A stretch of DNA of 6,141 nt, taken from assembly GCA_016650185.1 (NCBI GenBank), contig JAENWE010000232.1, positions 1 to 6,141 of the forward strand, in the 5' to 3' direction. Position numbers and translations under genes: made by a program. Of this stretch, positions 1-6,141 are shown one piece after another; the first letter of the stretch is position 1; each line of letters opens with the position of its first letter. The notes beneath the pieces were generated by a model. It was given only the letters and a program-made list of their open reading frames with translations. It was not told the DNA's origin and made no database searches. Origin of the DNA: Vicinamibacteria bacterium (GTDB taxonomy: Bacteria > Acidobacteriota > Vicinamibacteria > Fen-336 > JAGNNV01).

Positions 1-1037
1 ACGCGGTGGAGCCGCACGTGACCGCGGTCCAGAGCGGTGAAGTACACATACGCTCCGTCCGGCGAGAACGAGAGGTTGCTTTGACGGTTGTCGACCACGC
101 TCCCGATTTCACGCCGGCCGGCGCCGTCGGCGTTGATCACCCAGGCGTGCGTGTCCTCCATCGTGGTCTCGAGATCGGTGAGACCGCGCTTTGTGCCCAG
201 GAAGGCGATCCGCTTGCCATCCGGTGAGAAGGTCGGCTGATACTCGGCGCTCTCGGTGGTGGTGATCCGGCGGACGCTTCCATCCGCCACGGAGATTGCC
301 ACCAGGTCCTGGTTGTAGAAGTAGTCGGGGTCGTGGTCGAGGTTCGACACCGCCGCGATTTCCCGGCCGTCGGGAGACCAGTCGATCGAATGGTACTCGC
401 GCGGGCTTTGGGTGAGAGCGCGGGGCGTGCCTCCCGCCACGTCGATGACGAACACTTCACGCCGGCGGTTGTCGTTGAACCGAGTGTTGCCTTCGCCGGC
501 GGTGGGCTTGTAGAGGTAGCGGGTTATGACCACGGGATCACCGGTCGCGTCCGCGGTCTCGGGCCCGGGCACCGCCGACACGAAGGCGATCTGCTTCGAG
601 TCCGGGGACCAGGTGATCGACGAGCCCTCGAAGGTGAGGGGGGAGTTGGTGCCGGTGACGTCGGCCAGGAAACGGATACCCGTGCCATCCGCGTTGGCGA
701 CGTGAAGGCCGTTCGTCTCGCCCATCTTCCCGCTGAATGCGATCATCTTTCCGTCGGGCGACCAGGTGGCCGAGCCCGCGCGATCCGCTTCGCCGCCCAC
801 CCGGGTTGCTTCTCCCGACGGCAGGGCGGCGAGATAGAGTTGGCGGTAGGAGCGTCCGGTCATGCCGTTGTAGTCGATCGCGTAGGCCACCCGACTGCCG
901 TCGGGCGAGAGGGCCACCGAGCCCACGGAGCGCATTTTGTGAAGGTCCATGCTGGTGAGCGGACGTGCGGAAACCAGAGCGGCCGAGGCGAGGGCCGCGC
1001 AAAGAGTCAGGCGGAAAAGGAGGCGGTGGGTGGTCAT
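1..1037 (-). CDS. S9-family peptidase (acylaminoacyl-peptidase/DPP-like), N-terminal propeller part, truncated by window edge
   Basis: This frame is open from the ATG at 1037 to the window edge, giving 345 codons with no stop. Residues 1-24 look like a Sec signal (Arg-containing start, hydrophobic stretch LTLCAALASAALVSA), so the product is probably exported. The rest carries six PD40/TolB-type blade motifs: SPDG at residues 44-47, 93-96, 221-224, 271-274 and 325-328, and SPDS at 145-148, each followed by a hydrophobic beta-strand. The segment VITRYLYKP (170-178) followed by an Arg-rich stretch and VFVIDVAGG resembles the propeller of prolyl-oligopeptidase-family (S9) enzymes, where an alpha/beta-hydrolase Ser-Asp-His domain follows. 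That catalytic domain would lie outside the window, so a non-catalytic TolB-like propeller protein or a propeller-amidohydrolase fusion cannot be excluded. The start overlaps the ubiX stop by 4 bases (ATGA), implying translational coupling. Confidence 0.82.
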   Translation of the reverse strand, partial: MTTHRLLFRLTLCAALASAALVSARPLTSMDLHKMRSVGSVALSPDGSRVAYAIDYNGMTGRSYRQLYLAALPSGEATRVGGEADRAGSATWSPDGKMIAFSGKMGETNGLHVANADGTGIRFLADVTGTNSPLTFEGSSITWSPDSKQIAFVSAVPGPETADATGDPVVITRYLYKPTAGEGNTRFNDNRRREVFVIDVAGGTPRALTQSPREYHSIDWSPDGREIAAVSNLDHDPDYFYNQDLVAISVADGSVRRITTTESAEYQPTFSPDGKRIAFLGTKRGLTDLETTMEDTHAWVINADGAGRREIGSVVDNRQSNLSFSPDGAYVYFTALDRGHVRLHR

Positions 1038-1744
1038 GCGGCTCTCTTTCTTTTTCGAGGGTTGCGGTTCGCCCGGGTCCGGCCTATCAGGGGAGTCTTC
1101 TTTTTCGCCACGCGCTTCGGGCGCTTCGCCTTTGCGGCTGGTCTGGCCCCCACCCCCAGGATGCCGGTCCAACGAGGAGTTTGCGCGGTGGTCTCAATGT
1201 CGAACAGATCCAGGATCCGGGAGACGGTGTGATCGACCAGGGCCTCGACGGTTTGGGGGCGGTTGTAGAACGCGGGCATGGGCGGCGAGATCACCACGCC
1301 CATGCGGGACAGCTTCAGCATGTTCTCGAGATGGATGTCGGTCAAAGGGGCTTCGCGAACGGCGAGAACCAGCCGGCGGCGCTCCTTCATCACCACGTCG
1401 GCGGCGCGGTGAACCAGATCGCCGCTGTGGCCATGGGCGATGTCGGCCAGGGTCTTCACGCTGCAGGGAAGAATCACCATGCCCATGGTCACGAACGAGC
1501 CGCTGGAAATTCGCGCGCCCTGGTCGTTGTCCTTGTACCAGTGGGTGGCCAGGGCCCGGACCTGATCGAGGGTGTGGTCGCTCTCATGGATGAGCGTCCG
1601 CGCGCCCCAGCGGCTCAGGACCAGATGACTCTCGACGTCGGTCTGGCGAAGCGCTTCCAGCAGTCGGATGGCGTAGATCGATCCGGTGGCCCCGGTCACG
1701 CCCACGATCAGGCGTCTCGGCCTTGCCTCACTCTCTTGAGTCAC
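1034..1744 (-). CDS. ubiX: UbiX-type flavin prenyltransferase with basic C-terminal extension
   Basis: UbiX prenylates FMN with dimethylallyl phosphate to make prenylated FMN, the cofactor of UbiD-type aromatic and acrylic acid (de)carboxylases. Numbered from the GTG start, the flavin-binding motif GVTGATG is at 15-21, SGSF at 81-84 and the PCS loop (MVILPCSVKTLADIAHG) at 89-105. The phosphate/catalytic set known from Pseudomonas UbiX (R122, K129, R139, E140, Y169, R185 as I recall it) appears at a constant offset of 9: R113, K120, R130, E131, Y160, R176. I chose GTG at 1744 because it overlaps the transporter stop (GTGA) and leaves a normal N-terminus; the ATG at 1798 would add 18 unlike-UbiX residues. 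The product is 236 residues, while the family is usually about 190-210. The excess is a Lys/Arg-rich tail. No ubiD is in the window. Confidence 0.93.
   Translation of the reverse strand: MTQESEARPRRLIVGVTGATGSIYAIRLLEALRQTDVESHLVLSRWGARTLIHESDHTLDQVRALATHWYKDNDQGARISSGSFVTMGMVILPCSVKTLADIAHGHSGDLVHRAADVVMKERRRLVLAVREAPLTDIHLENMLKLSRMGVVISPPMPAFYNRPQTVEALVDHTVSRILDLFDIETTAQTPRWTGILGVGARPAAKAKRPKRVAKKKTPLIGRTRANRNPRKRKRAA
1042..1049 (-). promoter_or_regulatory. Putative ribosome binding site for the S9 peptidase gene, inside the ubiX 3' end
   Basis: On the minus strand the eight bases AAAGAGAG lie 4 bases before the ATG at 1037, within a longer purine run (AAAAAGAAAGAGAG). The run is A-rich in an otherwise GC-rich window. 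It also encodes the last Lys/Arg residues of UbiX. It is only a loose match to a Shine-Dalgarno core and the spacing is short, so this is tentative. Confidence 0.35.
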
Positions 1745-2448
1745 ATGAACTCGTGGAGGCGCTCGGCAAAGAGCCACACTCCGAAAGCCACGCTGCACAC
1801 GCCGGAGAGGTACTGAAACCGGAGGTGCAGTGTTTCATAGCGCGAGCGCAACGCGGCGAGAGGCAGGGTGAGCAGCCCGGAGAGGCTCCCCATGCCCACG
1901 AACGCTCCGAAGGCGAGAGCGGCCATGTAGAGAAGCCCCTCGGCCGCGGTTTTGGCCGTCGCCATCACGAGGAGGGCGAGGCCGCCGCTTCCGGCCACGC
2001 CGTGAACGAGGCCGATGGCGAACGGGCGCACACCGAACCTCAGAGGGTGAGTGTGCTGGTGAACCGGCTCCTGGCGGGCCTGGTGCGTGTGGAGATGCGC
2101 GTGCTCCTGGCCGTCGTGCTTGTGGGGATGGGCGTGAAGACGGAAGCCGGCGCGGGCGGAGCGAACGGCGTAGAGGCCGAGGCTGACGAGCATGACCGCG
2201 ACGATGATCTCGAGCCGTGAGGCGGCGAGCTCGGTGATGTTGATGCGGAGAGCCACGATGAGACCGCCCAGGGTCAGGAGGGACGTGGCATGTCCCAATC
2301 CCCAGAAGGATCCGATCAGAGACGACCGGCGCCAGCTGGGCTCGGCAGTGACGATGGTCGACATCGCCACGACGTGATCGGGATCGAGCGCGTGTCGCAG
2401 TCCCAGGATAAATCCGAGGACAACGGCGCTCCAGAGCAGGGTCGTCAT
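1741..2448 (-). CDS. Nickel/cobalt-type transporter (NiCoT/UreH/HupE-like), His-rich loop
   Basis: This is a 235-residue inner-membrane protein with about six hydrophobic segments (roughly residues 4-18, 44-67, 79-95, 143-163, 171-200, 214-231). The first segment carries GLRHALDPDH, which contains the H-x4-D-H metal signature of nickel/cobalt permeases (H19, D24, H25). GLGHATSLL (50-58) and GLVHGVAGSGG (146-156) match the family's other conserved His motifs. Residues 105-134, between segments 3 and 4, contain 11 histidines, mostly as alternating HxH, and probably form a metal-binding loop. The likely role is uptake or export of Ni2+/Co2+. The direction and exact metal cannot be read from sequence, and zinc or an unknown cation is possible. 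No nickel enzyme is visible nearby. It is the first gene of a trio with ubiX and the S9 peptidase. I see no strong Shine-Dalgarno upstream of the ATG. Confidence 0.85.
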   Translation of the reverse strand: MTTLLWSAVVLGFILGLRHALDPDHVVAMSTIVTAEPSWRRSSLIGSFWGLGHATSLLTLGGLIVALRINITELAASRLEIIVAVMLVSLGLYAVRSARAGFRLHAHPHKHDGQEHAHLHTHQARQEPVHQHTHPLRFGVRPFAIGLVHGVAGSGGLALLVMATAKTAAEGLLYMAALAFGAFVGMGSLSGLLTLPLAALRSRYETLHLRFQYLSGVCSVAFGVWLFAERLHEFM

Positions 2449-2574
2449 GCGGTCGCTACGATACGGGATTCACGACTCACGTGTGTGGGCCACCGAGGCT
2501 CGGAGCAACCCAACACCGTCATTGCGAAGGACGCATTCTGTCCTCGTGGAGCGCACCAGCCTGGCCTGTACACT

Positions 2575-2606
2575 GAAGCAATCTGGCGTCCCGTCGAGAC
2601 TGCTTC
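2575..2606. repeat. Hairpin in the core of the composite repeat
   Basis: GAAGCAATCT (2575-2584) pairs with AGACTGCTTC (2597-2606) with one mismatch around a 12-base loop. The same GAAGC-ATC / GCTTC core occurs in the repeats upstream of the M20 hydrolase gene. Confidence 0.7.
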
Positions 2607-2680
2607 GTCTGATCCATTCCGGCGGAGTCCTGCTGAGAGACCTATGCGAGAAGGGCCCATTTCGGGCACTTTTCGATCGG

Positions 2681-2711
2681 CCTGGACCCCGGCTTTCGCC
2701 GGGGTGACAGG
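2681..2711. repeat. Palindrome of the widespread CCCCGGCtttcGCCGGGG type
   Basis: A perfect stem CCCCGGC (2687-2693) / GCCGGGG (2698-2704) with a TTTC loop is flanked by outer arms CCTG (2681-2684) and CAGG (2708-2711). This resembles a short dispersed palindrome common in many GC-rich proteobacterial and related genomes, often mis-annotated as peptides containing VTPAKAGVQ. It could act as an RNA hairpin downstream of boxB, for example in 3' end stabilisation or weak termination, but no T-tract follows. Confidence 0.75.
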
Positions 2712-2735
2712 GGTGGGGTTTCTCCCACAAGTCAC

Positions 2736-2750
2736 GGACGGAGTCCGTCC
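2736..2750. repeat. Short hairpin GGACGG-agt-CCGTCC
   Basis: A perfect 6-bp stem with a 3-base loop lies 52 bases past the boxB stop codon (minus-strand sense). It is the nearest hairpin to the boxB 3' end but lacks a T-tract, so a terminator role is only possible. Confidence 0.5.
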
Positions 2751-2801
2751 ACGGCTCGCAGTGACGGAAAAGCTCAACGAAGACCAAGTCCCCGGCCCGA
2801 T

Positions 2802-4213
<1,412 letters not shown>

Positions 4214-4214
<1 letters not shown>

Positions 4215-5662
4215 TACTTGTCCCGGTAGTTGAGGGGAGGTTTCTGGTCCGCGGGCACCCGCGATTTGTATTCGTAGCCGGCGCGACGCTTGTCGAAACT
4301 GTCGCGGGCGGCCTTGACCAGGGAAGGATCGGTGAAGAGGTCCATCGCGGAAAGAGCCAGGGTCTTGGCCGCGACCACCATGCCCTTGCGGCCGATGGAC
4401 ATGCCCGCGCAGGCGGCGGATTGCCAGCTATGAGCGGGGGTGCCCGGGACATAGGTCGCGGTCGACAGTTCCGAGGTGGGAACCAGCCAGCTCACGTCGC
4501 CGAGGTCGGTTGAACTCGATTCGACCGTTCTCTTGAGGGTCTGGATTTCCGCCTCGCTTCCCAGGGGAAGCCGATCCTCGGACGCAGTGAAGGACGCCGC
4601 CATCGTGCTCGCGAAGGACGTCTCCTCGGGCGAGTAACGGAGCCCTCCCACTCGCCGCAGGTTCTTGTCCAGAAGGGCGGCCAGTGCGTCGTTGGGTAGA
4701 GAGTTGTACACGCTGTTGATCAGCTTCATCTCCATGACGGTATCGGTGGCGAGAGCGCCGGCCTGGGCGATCTTCACGATCCGCTCCCAGATCCCGTCAA
4801 GAGTCGGCATGTGCGAGTGGCGCGCGTAGACATAGGTCTCGGCGAAGGCGGGGACCACGTTCGGAGCCTCGCCGCCCTTCGTGATGATGTAATGCATGCG
4901 CGTTTCCTGAGGGACATGCTCGCGGAGGAACTCGATGCCCATGCCGGTGAGCATCACCGCATCAAGAGATGAGCGGCCCTTGTCGGGGTTGCCGGCGGCG
5001 TGCGCGGCCTGGCCGCGGAACCGGAACTTCGCGGTGATGTTCGCGAGGGTGGTGCCGACGCTCGCCTCGTTGCGATCGCCCGGGTGCCAGGCCAGCATCA
5101 CGTCGACATCCTTGATGAGGCCGGCGCGGGCCATGTAGATCTTTCCACCGCCGCCTTCCTCGGCCGGAGTTCCATAGAGGCGAATGGTGCCGGGGATTTT
5201 TCGGGCCGCAAGTTCATCTTTCACCCCGATGGCTGCGAACACCGCGCCCGTGCCCAGGAGATTGTGCCCGCACCCGTGTCCGGGGTCGCCTTCCACTCTC
5301 GCCTTCTTCTCGGGGATGTCCTGCTGGGAGAGCCCCGGGAGCGCGTCGTATTCGGCCATCATGCCGATGACGGGCTGGCCGCCACCCCAGGAAGCGACGA
5401 AAGCGGTCGGAATTCCCGCCACGCCCTCCTGCACCTCGAAGCCCGCCGCCTTCAACTCCGCGACATGCGCGGCCGCGCTCTTAGTCTCTTTGTATCCGAC
5501 TTCGGAGTACTCCCAGATCTTCCGGGAGAGGTCGCCATAGTGGGCGGCCTTCGCGTCCATGGCCGCGAGCAACTTCGCGCGATCCGGTTCCTTGAAGCTT
5601 TGATCAGCCGCGGGCGCTGCGAGCGCCGCGGCTAGAAGCAACGCGCTGGCCGTTGTTGTCAT
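4214..5662 (-). CDS. AbgB-like M20 family metallo-amidohydrolase, putatively exported
   Basis: The 482-residue protein belongs to the M20 amidohydrolase group that includes E. coli AbgB (p-aminobenzoyl-glutamate hydrolase subunit, 481 residues as I recall), hippurate hydrolase and auxin-conjugate hydrolases. It shows AEYDALPG at 103-110, the metal motif GHGCGHNLLGTG at 128-139 (C131, H133), GTPAEEGGGGK at 164-174 with the catalytic/metal Glu pair E168/E169, WHPGDRN at 192-198 (H193), a lid/dimerisation domain around 205-320, the AbgB-like STDLGDVSW at 384-392, and HSWQ at 411-414. Residues 1-19 look like a signal peptide (LLLAAALAAPAA) but lack a basic n-region. An AAGGA ribosome site lies 9 bases before the ATG. 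It sits between boxC and boxB, unlike the usual box order, and overlaps boxB by one base. The substrate is unknown; an N-aroyl amino acid releasing benzoate or an analogue is my inference from context. Confidence 0.88.
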
Positions 5663-5671
5663 TCTGAAGTG

Positions 5672-5676
5672 TCCTT
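5672..5676 (-). promoter_or_regulatory. Ribosome binding site of the M20 hydrolase gene
   Basis: The minus strand reads AAGGA here, 9 bases before the ATG at 5662. It is the clearest Shine-Dalgarno in the window and supports that start codon. The first repeat copy begins only 7 bases further upstream. Confidence 0.65.
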
Positions 5677-5682
5677 AGATAG

Positions 5683-5803
5683 CCGTCATCGCGAGAAGGG
5701 AATCGGAAGCCATTTCGAGGAGGGAGTCCGTCGGCTGACGACGAAGCAATCCCGCCGAGATCGCTTCAGGCCCTGGAAAACGTCGAGTCCTTCGCGATGA
5801 CGG
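5683..5803. repeat. Palindromic repeat, copy A (boxC / M20 hydrolase gap)
   Basis: The left end CCGTCATCGCGA and right end TCGCGATGACGG are perfect 12-base inverted repeats. Bases 5727-5804 match 5837-5914 with two mismatches at a 110-base offset. The core GAAGCAATC...GATCGCTTC can form a hairpin with one mismatch. Compared with copy B it carries about 25 extra bases near its left end. It has the form of the dispersed CGTCATTGCGA-type repeats of many bacteria: MITE/REP-like with no coding capacity. Confidence 0.8.
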
Positions 5804-5817
5804 AAGCGATGCCCTAC

Positions 5818-5913
5818 CCGTCATTGCGAGGAGGAATCCGTCGGCTGACGACGAAGCAATCCCGCCGAGATCGCTTCAGGCCCGGAAAAACGTCGAGTCC
5901 TTCGCGATGACGG
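5818..5913. repeat. Palindromic repeat, copy B (boxC / M20 hydrolase gap)
   Basis: A 96-base copy lies 14 bases beyond copy A in the same orientation. Its ends CCGTCATTGCGA and TCGCGATGACGG are inverted repeats with one mismatch. The interior is almost identical to copy A, which suggests recent tandem duplication or gene conversion. Confidence 0.8.
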
Positions 5914-5923
5914 AGCCACGCCC

Positions 5924-5943
5924 CGAGTCCTTCGCGCTGACCG
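5924..5943. repeat. Fragment of a third repeat copy (right end only)
   Basis: Twenty bases match the right end of copy B (5894-5913) at 18 positions, ending 14 bases short of the boxC stop codon. No left end is present, so this is a decayed or truncated copy. Confidence 0.55.
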
Positions 5944-5957
5944 CACGGCTCCTCCCG

Positions 5958-6141
5958 TCATGTCCGCACCCAGGAGAACTTCGCTCGTTCCGGTTTTCCA
6001 TACAGAGTGAGGGCGCCGTGCTCGCCCACCGCGTTCGGACGCTGGAAGATCCAGTTCTGCCAGGCGGAGAGGCGGCCGAAGATCTTGGTCTCCATGGTCT
6101 CGGGACCGGCGAAGCGCAGATTCGCCTCCATGCCGGTGAGC
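5958..6141 (-). CDS. boxC: Benzoyl-CoA-dihydrodiol lyase BoxC, C-terminal fragment
   Basis: The last 60 codons and the TGA stop of a gene entering from the right edge. The fragment contains WQNWIFQRPNAVGEHGAL and a LTLYGKP..FSWVRT ending, which I recognise as the conserved BoxC C-terminus. BoxC, an enoyl-CoA-hydratase-fold enzyme of about 550 residues, opens the benzoyl-CoA 2,3-epoxide ring hydrolytically to 3,4-dehydroadipyl-CoA semialdehyde and formate. It acts directly after BoxB, whose gene lies 1.7 kb downstream on the same strand, which strongly supports the assignment. The active site is outside the window. Other crotonase-family enzymes are unlikely given the neighbour and the end motif. 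Confidence 0.88.
   Translation of the reverse strand, partial: LTGMEANLRFAGPETMETKIFGRLSAWQNWIFQRPNAVGEHGALTLYGKPERAKFSWVRT

Larger units (their letters stand above)
2516..2767. repeat. Composite MITE-like palindromic element with terminal inverted repeats
   Basis: The left end CCGTCATTGCGA (2516-2527) and right end TCGCAGTGACGG (2756-2767) are inverted repeats matching at 11 of 12 positions. The interior has a hairpin (2575-2606) and further palindromes (2681-2711, 2736-2750). The left arm, CCGTCATTGCGAAGGAC, matches the minus strand of the right arms of the repeats at 5683-5803 and 5818-5913. The core CTGAAGC-ATCT...GCTTCGTC is also shared, so this is the same family in opposite orientation, enlarged by about 130-150 bases. 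It has no transposase and is probably a non-autonomous or REP-like element. Confidence 0.75.
2449..2801. other. Intergenic region between boxB and the transporter gene, mostly repeat DNA
   Basis: These 353 bases hold no gene I can support. Bases 2516-2767 form a composite palindromic element, described separately. The remaining 67 bases before the transporter start (2449-2515) should hold any promoter or leader for the downstream trio, but I see no convincing -35/-10 pair there. No T-tract follows the hairpins on the minus strand, so a classical intrinsic terminator for boxB is not evident. Confidence 0.7.

Noticed and set aside
538..1002. 154-codon minus-strand frame within the S9 gene
   Set aside because: It is an Arg-rich alternative frame of the same strand. 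The propeller frame is uninterrupted, so there is no frameshift to explain it.
333..1232. 299-codon plus-strand open frame opposite the S9 propeller and the ubiX end
   Set aside because: The minus-strand frame has a signal peptide and six SPDG-type propeller motifs. The plus-strand product is low-complexity Gly/Arg/Val with no motif.
1745..1798. Upstream ATG start for ubiX at 1798
   Set aside because: It would add 18 residues unlike UbiX and overlap the transporter by 58 bases. The GTG at 1744 gives a standard GTGA overlap and normal N-terminus.
965..1816. Plus-strand open frames across ubiX (also 949-1593)
   Set aside because: They are antisense to ubiX, whose catalytic residues are all in place. 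The translations look like shadow sequence.
2681..2711. Intrinsic terminator for boxB
   Set aside because: The stem is strong, but on the minus strand no T-tract follows and the sequence matches a dispersed palindrome type. I kept it as a repeat only.
2445..2777. 110-codon minus-strand open frame in the boxB/transporter gap, and a 158-codon frame at 2470-2946
   Set aside because: The translations contain TPAKAGVQ, CHPGESRGPG and FAMT, which are spurious readings of the palindromic repeats. The frame at 2470-2946 also runs into boxB in a different frame.
5683..5943. CRISPR array
   Set aside because: There are only two full copies, each about 100 bases with internal palindromes and a 14-base gap. 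This is not the short repeat/unique spacer pattern, and no cas gene is present.

Overview
The window is about 6.1 kb of GC-rich DNA in which every gene I can support lies on the minus strand, so it reads from high to low coordinates. It looks like a high-GC Gram-negative aerobe. The box genes need O2, two proteins carry candidate Sec signals, and S9 proteases with PD40 propellers are common in groups such as Acidobacteriota, Gemmatimonadota and Myxococcota. I cannot place it more precisely from the sequence alone.

Layout in transcription order: (1) 6141-5958, the last 60 codons of boxC (benzoyl-CoA-dihydrodiol lyase). (2) 5957-5663, a 295-bp gap filled mostly by two near-identical palindromic repeat copies plus a fragment of a third. 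(3) 5662-4214, an AbgB-like M20 amidohydrolase with a putative signal peptide. (4) 4214-2802, boxB (benzoyl-CoA 2,3-epoxidase, oxygenase component), joined to the hydrolase by a one-base TAATG overlap. (5) 2801-2449, a 353-bp non-coding gap holding a larger composite member of the same repeat family. (6) 2448-1741, a nickel/cobalt-type transporter with a His-rich loop. (7) 1744-1034, ubiX (flavin prenyltransferase) with an unusual basic C-terminal tail. (8) 1037-1, the N-terminal part of an exported S9-type peptidase with a PD40 beta-propeller, cut by the window edge.

The upper half is part of an aerobic benzoate (box) cluster: BoxB epoxidises benzoyl-CoA and BoxC opens the ring. The M20 hydrolase sits between the two core genes and is translationally coupled to boxB, which suggests, as inference only, that it releases an aromatic acid from an amide conjugate to feed the pathway. 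BoxA, the reductase partner, is not next to boxB here. The lower half is a second unit in which transporter, ubiX and peptidase each overlap by 4 bases (GTGA, ATGA), a compact trio with no obvious shared pathway.

I see no tRNA, rRNA, CRISPR array or transposase gene. The most interesting points are the boxC / M20 hydrolase / boxB arrangement, the Lys/Arg-rich UbiX tail whose last codons may also be the ribosome binding site of the next gene, and the shared repeat family in both larger gaps.
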